A stretch of DNA of 64,000 nucleotides from assembly GCA_934561115.1 (NCBI GenBank), contig CAKTFS010000007.1, forward strand, positions 1 through 64,000. Direction: 5' to 3'. The notes under the pieces are model-generated. The model did no database searches. It was not told where the DNA came from and saw only the letters and a list, made by a program, of their open reading frames with translations. The translations under genes were made by a program, and so were the position numbers. Each line of letters opens with the position of its first letter. Within the stretch, counting starts at the first letter, position 1. Source of the DNA: an uncultured Faecalibacterium sp. (GTDB lineage Bacteria > Bacillota > Clostridia > Oscillospirales > Ruminococcaceae). Below, in pieces: positions 42,649 to 55,043 of this stretch.

Positions 42649-43497
42649 ATGGATATCCGTTATTCCTGCAACCAGAAGGATTTCAAGCGCTATACCACCG
42701 AGGAAATGCGGGACGAGATGCTGATCACCGGCCTGTACAAGGCGGATGAAGTTGTGGCCGTTTACAGCCATGTGGACCGTATGGTCACGCTGGGCTGTAT
42801 GCCGGTGCACGAGACCGTGTCCATCGACAAGGGCATCGACATCTGGGCCAACTTCGGCACCCACTATTTCCTGGAGCGCCGCGAGATCGGCATGTTTAAC
42901 ATCGGCAAGGATTCCACCGGCATCGTGGTGGCTGACGGCGTAAAGTACGAGTTGGGCTATAAGGACTGCCTGTACATCACGCAGGGCACCAAGGAAGTCA
43001 CCTTTGCTTCCGCCGACCCGGAGCATCCTGCCAAGTTCTACATGGTCTCTGCTCCGGCACACTGCGCTTACCAGACCCGTCTGATCAAGATGGCTGATGC
43101 AAACCACCGCCCGCTGGGCAGCGTGGACACCTGCAACAAGCGCACCATCAACCAGTTCATCCACCCGGATGTGCTGAAGACCTGCCAGCTGAGCATGGGT
43201 ATGACCGAGCTGGCACCGGGTTCCAACTGGAACACGATGCCCAGCCACACCCACGAGCGGCGCATGGAGATCTATACTTACTTTGAACTGCCCGAGGGGC
43301 AGGTGGTGTTCCATATGTGCGGCGAGCCTACCCAGACCCGCCACATCGTGATGCACAACGAGGATGCTGTCATCAGCCCCTCTTGGAGCATTCACAGCGG
43401 CGTAGGCACCTCGAACTATACGTTTATCTGGGCAATGGGCGGCGAGAACATGGAGTTTGACGACATGGACAACATCGCTACCACTGACCTGCGCTAA
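42649..43497 (+). CDS. kduI: 5-keto-4-deoxyuronate isomerase
   Basis: A 282-residue cupin that converts 5-keto-4-deoxyuronate to 2,5-diketo-3-deoxygluconate in pectin and glycosaminoglycan-derived uronate breakdown. The zinc-binding stretch PSHTHERRMEIYTYFE (about 200-215) and a later His (IHSGVGT) are typical. It lies 19 nt after kdgK with AGGAGG. A terminator follows before kduD. Confidence 0.95.
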   Translation: MDIRYSCNQKDFKRYTTEEMRDEMLITGLYKADEVVAVYSHVDRMVTLGCMPVHETVSIDKGIDIWANFGTHYFLERREIGMFNIGKDSTGIVVADGVKYELGYKDCLYITQGTKEVTFASADPEHPAKFYMVSAPAHCAYQTRLIKMADANHRPLGSVDTCNKRTINQFIHPDVLKTCQLSMGMTELAPGSNWNTMPSHTHERRMEIYTYFELPEGQVVFHMCGEPTQTRHIVMHNEDAVISPSWSIHSGVGTSNYTFIWAMGGENMEFDDMDNIATTDLR

Positions 43498-43508
43498 AAG
43501 CACCAATC

Positions 43509-43545
43509 AAACGCCCCGTACCGGGTTGCCGGTACGGGGCGTTTT
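43509..43545 (+). terminator. terminator between kduI and kduD
   Basis: AACGCCCCGTACCG pairs with CGGTACGGGGCGTT, followed by TTTTG. kduD may depend on readthrough or on a promoter within 43546-43587. Confidence 0.8.
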
Positions 43546-43587
43546 GCTAAAAAATTAACTTGGATACTGTAAAAAAAGGAGAACATC

Positions 43588-44388
43588 ATGGATCTGTCTG
43601 CATTCAACCTGCAGGGCAAGGTAGCCCTGATCACCGGCGGTGCCCACGGCATCGGTTTTTCCATCGCAGAGGGCATGGCCAAGTGCGGCGCCGTCATCTG
43701 CTTCAACTGCTCCTCTGAGGCCAGCTTGGAGAAGGGCATGGCCGCCTACAAGGCTGCCGGCATCGACGCCCACGGCTATGTGGCAGACGTTTCCAACGAA
43801 GCTGCCGTGAACGCCATGGTGGCAAAGATCAAGGCTGAGGTCGGCTCTGTGGATATTCTGGTGAACAACGCCGGCCTGATGAAGCGCGTGCCCATGATCG
43901 AGATGAGCCACGCCGACTTTATGCGGGTGATCGACGTCCATGTGGGCGGCGCTTTCAACTGCTCCAAGGCTGTGCTGCCCGACATGATGGAAAAGCGCGA
44001 GGGCAAGATCATCAACATCTGCTCCATGATGAGCGAGCTGGGCCGCGAGACCGTCTCTGCCTACGCCGCCGCCAAGGGTGCGCTGAAGATGCTGACCAAG
44101 AACATCGCCTCTGAGTATGGCGAGTACAACATCCAGTGCAACGGCATGGGTCCCGGCTACATTGCCACCGCCCAGACCGCTCCCCTGCGCGAGATCCAGC
44201 CGGACGGCAGCCGTCACCCCTTTGACCAGTTCATCGTCGCCAAGACCCCCGCAGGCCGCTGGGGCGACCCGGAGGACATGGTTGGCCCCTGCGTGTTCCT
44301 TGCCAGCCACGCTTCCGACTTCGTGAACGGCCAGATCCTCTACGCCGACGGCGGCATTCTGGCCTATATCGGCCGCCAGCCTAAGTAA
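43588..44388 (+). CDS. kduD: 2-deoxy-D-gluconate 3-dehydrogenase (KduD-like SDR)
   Basis: A 266-residue short-chain dehydrogenase that reduces 2,5-diketo-3-deoxygluconate to 2-keto-3-deoxygluconate, linking KduI to KdgK. It has TGGAHGIGFSIAEG (cofactor loop), NNAGLMKRVPM, and the catalytic Ser (CSMMSELGRE) and YAAAKGAL (Tyr, Lys). Gluconate 5-dehydrogenase is a near relative; the neighbours support KduD. Ribosome site AAAGGAG. It follows kduI by 90 nt with a terminator between. Confidence 0.9.
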   Translation: MDLSAFNLQGKVALITGGAHGIGFSIAEGMAKCGAVICFNCSSEASLEKGMAAYKAAGIDAHGYVADVSNEAAVNAMVAKIKAEVGSVDILVNNAGLMKRVPMIEMSHADFMRVIDVHVGGAFNCSKAVLPDMMEKREGKIINICSMMSELGRETVSAYAAAKGALKMLTKNIASEYGEYNIQCNGMGPGYIATAQTAPLREIQPDGSRHPFDQFIVAKTPAGRWGDPEDMVGPCVFLASHASDFVNGQILYADGGILAYIGRQPK

Positions 44389-44407
44389 TCAAGCTCAGCA
44401 TCCCGAA

Positions 44408-44448
44408 AAAAGCCCCGGCGCTGCAATATAGCAGCCGCCGGGGCTTTT
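44408..44448. terminator. bidirectional terminator between kduD and the CorC-like gene
   Basis: AAAAGCCCCGGCG and CGCCGGGGCTTTT pair perfectly, with T-runs on both strands, between the convergent genes. Confidence 0.9.
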
Positions 44449-44463
44449 GCGTTTTATAACGTT

Positions 44464-45768
44464 TTATTTAGAGGTTATCCGGCCAAAGTGGCCTTTTTCC
44501 TCTTCGTCCTTTTTAGTCTCGGGCTTTTCTGCGGGGGTCAAGCGTACCTCGGTCACGCGGCGCTTGGCGGTGCGGGTGACCACGCCGTCGTAGCTGCCCA
44601 GCGTGAAGCGGTCGCCTACCTTGGGCAGACGGCAGGTCTTTTCCTGCACCAGACCGTTCACCGTGTTGGAGTCGATGTCCTCGTCCTCCGGCAGTCCCAG
44701 CCGCTCGTACAGATCGTCCACACCAGCGCTGCCCAGCACGATCCAGCTGCCGTCCGACTGCTTGCGGAAGTCCTCGGTCACCTCGTCGTGTTCATCCCAG
44801 ATCTCGCCTACCAGCTCCTCCAGAATGTCCTCCAGCGTGATGATGCCCTCGGTGCCGCCGTACTCGTCCACCACCACAGCCATGTGGTGGTGCTGCTCGC
44901 GCAGGGTGCGCAGCAGCTGGGAGATCTGGGTGGAGCCGGTGGTGTAGAGGGTGGGCTTGACCAGCTCCTCCAGCTTGACCTCCTTTTTCAGGCGTGCCAT
45001 GTAGAAGTCCTTTTCATGTACCACGCCAATGATGTTATCAATGGTGTCGTGGTACACCGGCAGACGGGAGTAGCCGGACTCGGCAAAGGTCTGTGCCACC
45101 TCTTCCAGCGGCATGTCGTCCTCCACCGCGATCACATCCACGCGGGGGGTCAGGATCTCTTCCACTTCCACGTCATCAAACTCGATGGCGCTGCGGATCA
45201 GCTCGCTTTCCCGGTCGGTCAGCTCGCCGTCGTTCTCGGCTTCGCTGACCATGGTCATCAGTTCACCCTCGGTGATGGTGTCCTCCTCGGTGCTGTGGAC
45301 AAAGTGCCCCAGAAAACGCTTCCACTGGCTGAACAGCCACGTCAGCGGGGTGAGCACCAGCATCAGCAGGCTGAGCGCCGGCGCAACTGCGGTGGCTACC
45401 GTTTCCGGCATCTCCTTGGCAAGGCTCTTGGGGGTCACCTCGCCAAAGATCAGCACCACCACGGTCAGCACCATGGTGGACACCGTAGCGCCCCGCTCTG
45501 CACCCAGCATCTTGGTGAAAATGATGGTGCCGATCGAAGCTGCGGCAATGTTCACGATATTGTTGCCGATGAGGATGGTGGAAAGCAGCTTATCGTATTT
45601 TTCAGCCATTGCCAGCACCCGGGCGGCGGAGTTATCGCCGTCCTCGGCGCGGCTTTTCAGGCGGATCTGATTCAGGGAAGAAAATGCGGTCTCGGATGCG
45701 GAGAAAAAGGCGGAGAATGCCACCAATACTACCAGCGCTACCCAGAGCGTCATACTGCCATCGTCCAT
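44464..45768 (-). CDS. CNNM/HlyC-CorC family membrane protein with CBS pair
   Basis: A roughly 434-residue protein. Residues 1-175 form the DUF21/CNNM membrane domain ([54 protein letters not shown]). Two CBS domains follow ([30 protein letters not shown], and [34 protein letters not shown]), then the CorC_HlyC C-terminal domain. These proteins are thought to move Mg2+ or Na+ or to protect against excess; haemolysin is a historical name. The start is uncertain: ATG 45768 is chosen, but TTG 45789 and ATG 45753 are possible, and none has a strong ribosome site. Confidence 0.85.
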   Translation of the reverse strand: MDDGSMTLWVALVVLVAFSAFFSASETAFSSLNQIRLKSRAEDGDNSAARVLAMAEKYDKLLSTILIGNNIVNIAAASIGTIIFTKMLGAERGATVSTMVLTVVVLIFGEVTPKSLAKEMPETVATAVAPALSLLMLVLTPLTWLFSQWKRFLGHFVHSTEEDTITEGELMTMVSEAENDGELTDRESELIRSAIEFDDVEVEEILTPRVDVIAVEDDMPLEEVAQTFAESGYSRLPVYHDTIDNIIGVVHEKDFYMARLKKEVKLEELVKPTLYTTGSTQISQLLRTLREQHHHMAVVVDEYGGTEGIITLEDILEELVGEIWDEHDEVTEDFRKQSDGSWIVLGSAGVDDLYERLGLPEDEDIDSNTVNGLVQEKTCRLPKVGDRFTLGSYDGVVTRTAKRRVTEVRLTPAEKPETKKDEEEKGHFGRITSK

Positions 45769-45807
45769 AAAAAGGGAAATCACACTCAACTTTCTGTTTT
45801 GATTTGT

Positions 45808-46018
45808 ACCCTCTCAGTCATCGCTGCGCGATGCCAGCTCCCCCGAAGGGGGGAGCTTTTTCTGCGTGTCCGCAACCAGCTCCTTCCACACAGAAGGTAC
45901 TGTTGCCCTGAATATCGCACAGAGCTCCCCCTTTGAGGAAAGACTTCCCCCGCTCCGGGGGAAGATGTCACCGTAGGTGACAAAAGGGGGAATCTGGCGC
46001 GGGAGCGCCTGAGAGGGT
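45808..46018. repeat. MITE-like repeat, divergent copy
   Basis: Starts CCCTCTCAGTCATCGCTGCGCGAT and ends CGCCTGAGAGGGT, with palindromic modules AGCTCCCCCGAAGGGGGGAGCT, CTTCCCCCGCTCCGGGGGAAG and GTCACCGTAGGTGAC. It carries an extra unrelated stretch in the middle (about 45860-45920). No gene is seen in 45769-46170. Confidence 0.7.
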
Positions 46019-46043
46019 TTTGTCTATAAACTTTCCTACATAC

Positions 46044-46092
46044 AAAAATGTGCTTTCCATCGTTGCCATTTCCGCGATGAAAAGCACATCAA
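46044..46092 (-). terminator. terminator of clpB
   Basis: ATGTGCTTTTCATCG pairs with CGATGGAAAGCACAT (46048-46062, 46075-46089; one mismatch), followed on the minus strand by TTTTTG. Confidence 0.8.
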
Positions 46093-46170
46093 TGTTATTT
46101 TCTATAATAACATATTCTGCACATCGGTGCAAGCGTTTGGGCTGTACTCCATGTACAAAAGCTGTAAATT

Positions 46171-48783
<2,613 letters not shown>

Positions 48784-48841
48784 AAAGTCAAGCCTCCATT
48801 CATACCGGAAGGTTTATTTTAGCGGACGGATAAGTTCTTTG

Positions 48842-48904
48842 CTAACAACTCCGTGCCCGGCGGCGGCAGAGCCGTGATTCAACTGTATTGATGTTCTTCT
48901 TCAT
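48842..48904 (-). CDS. 20-codon leader ORF between CIRCE and clpB
   Basis: Reading frame MKKNINTVESRLCRRRARSC followed by TAG, with a strong ribosome site (GCAGGAGGTG, 7-10 nt before ATG) better than that of many real genes here. It is only 58 nt before the clpB start, in the same transcript. The peptide is basic (six Arg, two Lys) with two Cys and ends in RSC. It could be a leader peptide whose translation affects clpB, a free small protein, or chance. I do not know a homologue. Confidence 0.5.
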   Translation of the reverse strand: MKKNINTVESRLCRRRARSC

Positions 48905-48942
48905 GGTCTTGCACACCTCCTGCGGGGCAGCTCGTTTTGTTT

Positions 48943-48999
48943 TTAGCACTCTATCTGCTCGACTGCTAAAACTATACTCCTGTCCACCCACTTTGTCAA
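48943..48999 (-). promoter_or_regulatory. clpB promoter with CIRCE (HrcA) operator
   Basis: Minus strand: TTGACA (48994-48999), 17-bp spacer, TATAGT (48971-48976). Directly downstream is TTAGCACTC-N9-GACTGCTAA on the plus strand (48943-48969), the CIRCE inverted repeat with a single change from the consensus GAGTGCTAA. Control by the repressor HrcA follows from established knowledge. Confidence 0.92.
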
Positions 49000-49057
49000 T
49001 AGGGTTCACAAAAAGTTTGCAGAATAGACGCAAAACCATGCTTTTTGTTTTAGCGTC

Positions 49058-49290
49058 CTCGCCCTCTCCGTCTGCTCACTGCGTTCGCATCCACCTCTCC
49101 CAAAGGGAGAGGCCTTGGCAAAGAGATGAACTTTGCGTGGACTGCCAAGGGCTCCCACTTTGGGGGAGCTGGCGAACGAATGTGAGCCTGAGAGGGCGAG
49201 CCTGCTGACAAAAAACAGCAAACCCGCCAACAAAAAAGCTCCCCCTTTCGGGGGAGCTGGCAAAGCCGCAAGGCTTTGACTGAGAGGGTT
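49058..49290. repeat. MITE-like repeat, copy plus half copy
   Basis: A full copy (49058-49200, ends CTCGCCCTCTC/GAGAGGGCGAG) is followed by a half copy (49232-49290) with AGCTCCCCC/GGGGGAGCT. On the minus strand the half-copy hairpin (49237-49258) is followed by TTTTTT, so it probably serves as terminator for the kinase operon. Confidence 0.75.
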
Positions 49291-49291
49291 C

Positions 49292-51871
49292 TTATTTCAG
49301 CGCTTCGCCCAACACCTTCAGCAGGTGCGGGATATCCAGCGGCTTTGCGATGTGGCCGTTCATGCCCGCATTCAGGGAGTTCTGTTTGTCCTCCTCAAAG
49401 GCGTTGGCGGTCATGGCAAAAATGGGAATGTCCGCCTTGTGGGGGTCGGGCAGGGCGCGGATGCGCCGGGTGGCTTCGTAGCCGTCCATCCGGGGCATCT
49501 GGATGTCCATCAGGATCAGGTCGTACTGCCCGGGTGCGGACTGCTCCATCTTTTCCACCGCTTCAACGCCGTCCTCGGCGGTGTCCACAAGGAAGCCTGC
49601 TTCCTTTAAAATTTCCATGGCGATCTCCCGGTTCAGGGCGTTGTCCTCCACCAGCAGCAGGCGCTTGCCGTCAAAGCTTGCCTTGGGCGGCAGGGCGGGC
49701 GTCTGCTCCGGCTGCACCCGGAAGGGCTCTGCCAGTACCTTGCGCAGCTCCGAGAGGAACAGCGGCTTTTCGCAGAAGGCGGTCACACCGGCGGCGCGCG
49801 CCTCCTCCTCGATATCCGCCCAGTCGTAGGCGGTCAGGATGATGATGGGGCAGCTGTCCCCGATGACCTTGCGGATCTGCCGCACGATCTCGATGCCGTT
49901 CATATCCGGGATGAGCCAGTCGATGATATACACACTGAAAGCATCGCCCTGCTCCACGGCGTACTTGGTGCGGATGACCGCCTCCTTGCCGGAGATGGTC
50001 CACTCCGGGCGCATGCCGATCTTGGAAAGCATGGTGCTGACGCTCAGGCAGGTGTTGGTGTCGTCGTCTGCCACCAGCGCCCGCAGCCCTTCCAGCTGAG
50101 GCAGCTGCTTGATCTCTGCCTTCTGCCCGCTGAGGGGGAAGCAGAGGTTCACGATGAACTCGCTGCCCTTGCCCGGCTCGCTTTCAAGGGTGATGGTGCC
50201 GCCCATCAGGTCCACAATGTTCTTGGTGATAGAAAGGCCCAGACCTGTGCCCTGAATGCCGCTGACGGTGGAGCTTTCCTCCCGGGTGAACTCCTCAAAG
50301 ATATGCTTCTGGAACTCCTTGCTGATGCCAATGCCGTTATCCTTGATGCGGAACTCGTAGTTGCCGCAGCCCTTGGGCGCACCGGGCTTTTGGGCGATGC
50401 GGATGCTCACCATGCCGCCGGCGGGGGTGAACTTGATGGCATTGGAAAGGATGTTCAGCAGCACCTGATTCAGCCGCAGCGGGTCGGTGATGATGTCCTC
50501 GTCCACCACATCCATGGTGTCGATGAACAGCGACAGGCGCTTGGAGCTGATGTTGGGCTGGATGATGGAGCGCACATCGTGCACAAGATCCGGCAGATGC
50601 ACCGCCTTTTCCTCGATCTTTACCTTGCCGCTCTCGATGCGGCTCATATCCAGCACATCGTTGATGAGGGAGAGCAGGTGCTGGCTGGAAGTAGAGATCT
50701 TTTTCAGGTAGTCCAGCACCTGTTCCTTATTATCAACATGGGTCGCCGCCAGCGAGGTGAAGCCGATAATGGCGTTCATCGGGGTGCGGATGTCGTGGCT
50801 CATGTTGAACAAAAACTCCCGCTTGGCACGGTTTGCCGCTGCCTCGTGCCGGACGGCAAGCTCCAGCTTGCGGTTCTGCTCCTCCAGCTGGGCGTGGTAT
50901 TTCTGCGCCTGCTCCCTCCGCAGCTGCTCCGCAACTGCTGCCGTGCGGCGGCGCAGCGTTTGCAGCACCGCCACAAAGATCAGATAAAGGATCAGCGCAG
51001 CCAGCAGCGTGCTGCTGGAATTGCGGAACACCGATTTTTCGCCGATGTAGATATACAGGTCAAAATTCTGTCCGTTGCTGTACATCCCAAAGTAGCAGCC
51101 AGAATTTGCCCAGTCGTGGGTGTGGGTCAAAGTATCGGGCGCACCGGCTTTGCGGATGCCCCGCACCAGCGAGCTGTTCGTGGTGTAAAGTCCGATAAGG
51201 CTTGGGTCATTTGCGGCGATCACTTTGTTATCCTGCACGATAAAGATGGTGCCGCTGATGTTCTTCGGGTAGCCATCCAGCACGCTCTGGATGGACAGGG
51301 CTGTGCCCTCCACAAACTCCGGCGGGGTCACCCGGTAAGCCAGCAGCACGGCATCCCCTGCTGCGGCGCGGCGGGTGGCAACATCCACCGCCGTTCCGTC
51401 TTCCAGCAGAATGCGCTTGAGGTAGGTCTTTTGCGGGTTTTGCAGCACGTTCAGTGCGGCTTGCTCCCGCAGCGACTCCGCAAACTGCGCATAGCCAACA
51501 TTACCGCTTGTATATTCACACAATGATTTTCCGTTTTCGTCCAGTACGGCAATGCCGGTAAGCCAGAGGGACTCCGTTTCTGCCCGGAGGCTTTCGGGGT
51601 CGTAAAGGTCCAAGGCGTCATTTTCCGCCAGCTGCCGCACCGAGACCGCCATCCGGCGCAGCGCCTTTGCGGTGATGGTGTCGTTATATTTTTCGTAGCT
51701 GGTGGACTGGGTCTTTACAAAGCTGATGGTGCGGGTAAAGTATTCCTCGGTAGCGCGCATGGACTCCCGCCCGGAGAAAAGGGTGACTGCCAGCAAAAAC
51801 AGCACCCCCATCAGCAGATAGCGCGCCGCCACCCGCATCTCGGAGGAGAACGGCTTCTTGTTACTGTTCAA
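49292..51871 (-). CDS. hybrid sensor histidine kinase with two receiver domains
   Basis: An 859-residue membrane kinase. A first helix (about 15-32) and a second (about 288-306) enclose a 250-residue extracellular sensor (dCache-like: [26 protein letters not shown] ... [22 protein letters not shown]). Then a short coiled coil, HisKA with [19 protein letters not shown] (phospho-His), the HATPase domain with [18 protein letters not shown] and [16 protein letters not shown]1 ([20 protein letters not shown]) and REC2 ([28 protein letters not shown]). No HPt domain. The start is TTG at 51871 after CTGGAGG, overlapping the SBP gene by 11 nt, so the two are coupled. Its output partner is not in the window. 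Confidence 0.9.
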   Translation of the reverse strand: MNSNKKPFSSEMRVAARYLLMGVLFLLAVTLFSGRESMRATEEYFTRTISFVKTQSTSYEKYNDTITAKALRRMAVSVRQLAENDALDLYDPESLRAETESLWLTGIAVLDENGKSLCEYTSGNVGYAQFAESLREQAALNVLQNPQKTYLKRILLEDGTAVDVATRRAAAGDAVLLAYRVTPPEFVEGTALSIQSVLDGYPKNISGTIFIVQDNKVIAANDPSLIGLYTTNSSLVRGIRKAGAPDTLTHTHDWANSGCYFGMYSNGQNFDLYIYIGEKSVFRNSSSTLLAALILYLIFVAVLQTLRRRTAAVAEQLRREQAQKYHAQLEEQNRKLELAVRHEAAANRAKREFLFNMSHDIRTPMNAIIGFTSLAATHVDNKEQVLDYLKKISTSSQHLLSLINDVLDMSRIESGKVKIEEKAVHLPDLVHDVRSIIQPNISSKRLSLFIDTMDVVDEDIITDPLRLNQVLLNILSNAIKFTPAGGMVSIRIAQKPGAPKGCGNYEFRIKDNGIGISKEFQKHIFEEFTREESSTVSGIQGTGLGLSITKNIVDLMGGTITLESEPGKGSEFIVNLCFPLSGQKAEIKQLPQLEGLRALVADDDTNTCLSVSTMLSKIGMRPEWTISGKEAVIRTKYAVEQGDAFSVYIIDWLIPDMNGIEIVRQIRKVIGDSCPIIILTAYDWADIEEEARAAGVTAFCEKPLFLSELRKVLAEPFRVQPEQTPALPPKASFDGKRLLLVEDNALNREIAMEILKEAGFLVDTAEDGVEAVEKMEQSAPGQYDLILMDIQMPRMDGYEATRRIRALPDPHKADIPIFAMTANAFEEDKQNSLNAGMNGHIAKPLDIPHLLKVLGEALK

Positions 51872-52688
51872 GGGTGTCCACCTCCAGATATTTTTCCGGG
51901 TCCGGCAGATACCTGCCCACGATCTGCTTCATCGTGCCGTCGGCGCGCATGGCGGCAAAGGTCTCGGTCAGCTGTTCGTCCAGCCCGCGGGTGTCGTCCA
52001 GCGCAAAAGCCACGCCGATACCGGTGACCAGCAGCGGCTCTTCCAGAATGCGGAAATTGGCATTGCAATCCTGCATATACTGCAAAACGGCAGTCTCGTG
52101 GGCGGCAATGGCGTCCACATAGCCGCAGTTCAGCATAGCGTACTGCACGCTGCGGTTCTCGGTGCTCAGCACTTCGCCCAGCTGCGGGATGCGGGGGTCG
52201 GTACCGGCAAGGAAAATCTCCTCCGGCTTGGTGGTGCTCTGCACCATTATGGTCTTGCCCGCAAGGTCGGCAAGCGTATCAATGCCGCTGTCCGCATTGA
52301 CCGCCACCACCTGACGGCTGACCATATACGGCCCCGCCCAGCGGTATAGGTGCTCCCGCCCGTCCATGGAAAAGCAGCTCCAGATGCAGTCGATGGCACC
52401 GCTTTCCACCAGATCGGTTTTCTGCTCCCAGTCAATGATCTCGACCCGCACCGCATACCCCATGCGGGCAAAGGCTTCGGTGGCAATCTCCACATCAATG
52501 CCGGTGGGCGTGCTGTCATTGCTCAGGTAGCTGAACGGCGGGTAGGTATCGCTGCCGATCGTAAGTTCGGGCAGCGCCGCCGCTGCCTGCGTTTTGCCGC
52601 AGGCGGTCAGCCCGGCTGCCGCTGCCGCCGCGCACACCTTTAAAAAGGTGCGGCGGGGTATTTTATAGTTGGATCGCTGTTCTGTCAC
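51861..52688 (-). CDS. orphan solute-binding lipoprotein (family 3)
   Basis: A 275-residue amino-acid-type binding protein (SBP_bac_3). The signal is twin-arginine-like ([16 protein letters not shown]) with lipobox LTAC. The body reads [30 protein letters not shown] and [24 protein letters not shown]. No permease or ATPase is nearby; instead the gene lies between a c-di-GMP gene and a kinase, overlapping the latter, so it may present a ligand to the kinase rather than feed a transporter. Ligand unknown. Confidence 0.85.
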   Translation of the reverse strand: MTEQRSNYKIPRRTFLKVCAAAAAAGLTACGKTQAAAALPELTIGSDTYPPFSYLSNDSTPTGIDVEIATEAFARMGYAVRVEIIDWEQKTDLVESGAIDCIWSCFSMDGREHLYRWAGPYMVSRQVVAVNADSGIDTLADLAGKTIMVQSTTKPEEIFLAGTDPRIPQLGEVLSTENRSVQYAMLNCGYVDAIAAHETAVLQYMQDCNANFRILEEPLLVTGIGVAFALDDTRGLDEQLTETFAAMRADGTMKQIVGRYLPDPEKYLEVDTLEQ

Positions 52689-52705
52689 GCTTACTTGTCC
52701 TCACA

Positions 52706-54811
52706 TTACCATTGTAAAATTTCCTGCTTCAGTTCCCCCTGCACGTCCAGCAGACACTGGATCAGCAGCGGGTTGAAGGTGCCGCACTCACCGTCTGTGA
52801 TCATCTGGACAGCGGTCTCGTGCGGGAAAGCCTTTTTGTAGCACCGCTCGCTGGTCAGCGCGTCGTACACATCCGCCATGGAGACCAGCTGCGCGCTGAT
52901 GGGGATATCGTCCCCTTTCAGCCCGTCCGGGTAGCCTTTGCCGTCCCAGCGCTCGTGGTGCCAGCGGGCGATCTCGCAGGCAGTCTGCAAAAGCGGCTGG
53001 TCTGCAAAGCTTTCGGTCTTTTGCAGCATCTCTGCGCCCAGCATACTGTGGGTCTTGATCACCGCAAATTCCTCTGGGGTCAGCCTGCCGGGCTTATTCA
53101 GGATGGCTTCGTCAATGCCGATCTTACCGATATCGTGCAGCGCCGATGCCAGCGGGATGTTATCCTGCTGCTCGGGGGTCAGGTCGTAGCGGTTGGTCAG
53201 CTCCATCAGCCGGTGCAGCAGCGTCTCGGTGATCACGCGGATATGCCGCACATGAGAGCCGGACTCGCCATTGCGGAACTCCACGATCTGGCTCAGCACG
53301 CCCACCAGCACATCGGTGTTCTTTTCGCGGGCGCGGATCTGGTCGGACACCATCTGCACCAGCCGCCGCTGCTTGGCGTACAGCTTGATGGTGTTGACCA
53401 CCCGGCGGTAGACGATCTTGGCGTCAAAGGGGCGGTTGACGTAGTCGCTTGCGCCCAGCTCGTAGGCCTTGCGGATCACTTCTTCCGAGTCGTCGCTGGA
53501 GATCATGATCACCGGCACATCCTCGATGGTATGGTTGGTGTTCATGGTGCGCAGCACCTCAAAGCCATCCATGACCGGCATGTTGATATCCAGCAACACC
53601 AGCGCGATCTGCCCGGCCTTTTCCCGCAGCAGATCCAGACACTGCTTGCCGTTCTCCGCTTCCAGAATGCGGTAGTCCTCGCCCAGAATACTGGCAAGCA
53701 TCATGCGGTTCATCAGGGAATCATCCACCAGCAGGATGACGGGCTTTTCCACCAAGACATCCTTCTGAGCAGCCAGCCGGCTGTCCTGTGTGTCCACCGC
53801 CACTGCGTCCTTGCGGTTTTTGGCCTGATACATCAAAAGGTCTGCCCGGCGCACCACGTTCTCCATGGGGTCGGCAAGGGTCTGCATTGCGCCGCCGATG
53901 CTCAGCGAGAGCCGGAAGTGGGGGTAGCCCGGCACCACAGCCTTTTGCGCTGCGTCGCGGATCAGCTCCAGCTTTGGCTTGAGGTAATCTGCCGGGATGC
54001 CGGGCAGTACCAGCAAAAACTCGTCGCCGCCGTAGCGGATCAGCAGATCCGTATCCCGGATGCAGCTGCGGATGGCCTTTGCAACGGTTTCCAGTGCCAG
54101 ATCTCCGGCGTGGTGGCCGTAGGTATCGTTGCAGATCTTGAAATCGTCGATATCCATCAGGGCAATGCCCGCCGGGCCAAGGTTATTGCGCACCACTTCC
54201 TCGTAATAGCGGCGGTTGTAGGTGCCGGTCAGGGCGTCACGGTTCAGCCGCTGCCGGTAGCGCTTTTCCTTTTCCATATTCCGGGCGGTGGTCTGGGCAA
54301 ACTGCGCTTTTTGCTCCTCCATCTGCTGCATCATCCGCAGCAGGTTGTGGTTGGCGGTTTCCAGCGCTTCCTTCTGGGCGCGGCTCTGCTGCTCCAGCTT
54401 TTCCCGCAGCTCCACATAGGGGGTGATATCCGTGACGGTAGCTATGATGTAGCCCTTGCCGTGCCATACGATCCTATTGGCGGCGCTGGAGACCCAGCGG
54501 TAGCCGTTTTTGCCCAGCAGCCGGAAGATGCTGTCCCCCTCCTGCGCGTAGGTCGCGTTGTTTTCCGCGTTCCGGTAGCGCAGCCCGATCTTCTGATCGT
54601 CCGGGTGCAGCAGCGCAACGTAGCGGTTATCGAACCTTGCCGCAAACTCTGCCCGCTCCCAGCCCAGTATCTCCAGAAAGCGGTCGCTGATATAAGTGAA
54701 AGGATAGCCGTTTTCCGGGTCGTCTGCGCAGTAGTGAACGCCGCCCGGCATATTCTGTGCATAGCGTTCCAGCTGCAGAAGTTCTTCTTTTGTCGTCTCG
54801 CCTGTTTCCAT
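52706..54811 (-). CDS. PAS-GGDEF-REC-HD-GYP bifunctional c-di-GMP protein
   Basis: A 701-residue cytoplasmic protein. Order: PAS (about 10-125), coiled coil (about 130-180), GGDEF with intact RYGGDEF (cyclase active site) and LTGTYNRRYYEEV, REC (LLVDDSLMNRMML; LLDINMPVMDGFE with phospho-Asp), and HD-GYP with HDIGKIG and GKGYPDG (phosphodiesterase site). Both making and breaking cyclic di-GMP are possible; one half may be regulatory. The 54811 ATG is used because the PAS domain starts there and AGGG lies upstream; the frame is open to 54952. It heads the operon with the SBP and kinase genes, 17 nt apart. Confidence 0.9.
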   Translation of the reverse strand: METGETTKEELLQLERYAQNMPGGVHYCADDPENGYPFTYISDRFLEILGWERAEFAARFDNRYVALLHPDDQKIGLRYRNAENNATYAQEGDSIFRLLGKNGYRWVSSAANRIVWHGKGYIIATVTDITPYVELREKLEQQSRAQKEALETANHNLLRMMQQMEEQKAQFAQTTARNMEKEKRYRQRLNRDALTGTYNRRYYEEVVRNNLGPAGIALMDIDDFKICNDTYGHHAGDLALETVAKAIRSCIRDTDLLIRYGGDEFLLVLPGIPADYLKPKLELIRDAAQKAVVPGYPHFRLSLSIGGAMQTLADPMENVVRRADLLMYQAKNRKDAVAVDTQDSRLAAQKDVLVEKPVILLVDDSLMNRMMLASILGEDYRILEAENGKQCLDLLREKAGQIALVLLDINMPVMDGFEVLRTMNTNHTIEDVPVIMISSDDSEEVIRKAYELGASDYVNRPFDAKIVYRRVVNTIKLYAKQRRLVQMVSDQIRAREKNTDVLVGVLSQIVEFRNGESGSHVRHIRVITETLLHRLMELTNRYDLTPEQQDNIPLASALHDIGKIGIDEAILNKPGRLTPEEFAVIKTHSMLGAEMLQKTESFADQPLLQTACEIARWHHERWDGKGYPDGLKGDDIPISAQLVSMADVYDALTSERCYKKAFPHETAVQMITDGECGTFNPLLIQCLLDVQGELKQEILQW

Positions 54812-54951
54812 TTTGTTTTCCCTGCCTCTTTCTCCGTACACCGCGCCTTGGCAGCACACTTTGCCCTGCTTTTTGCAGCCGTGCATCCCTGCACGGCCAT
54901 TGCCACACTTATCCAACTTTACCTTGCTGCGCCACCCTGCTTTTTGGCGCA

Positions 54952-54978
54952 CTATAACATTTTGATTTTATCATCAAA
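54952..54978 (-). promoter_or_regulatory. weak promoter candidate for the signalling operon
   Basis: Minus strand TTGATG (54973-54978), 15-bp spacer, TATAGT (54952-54957). The inverted words TTTTGAT and ATCAAAA overlap it. The spacer is short, so confidence is low. Confidence 0.35.
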
Positions 54979-55043
54979 ACCGCCTAGATGCAAGCATTTT
55001 TTGCCAGTTTCGCCAATGCAGAGACCTCCTGTTTTCGGGTGAA

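Noticed and set aside
54812..54952. N-terminal extension of the GGDEF/HD-GYP protein to 54952
   Set aside because: The extra 47 residues are basic and unlike a PAS or signal segment, lie over the candidate promoter, and lack a ribosome site.
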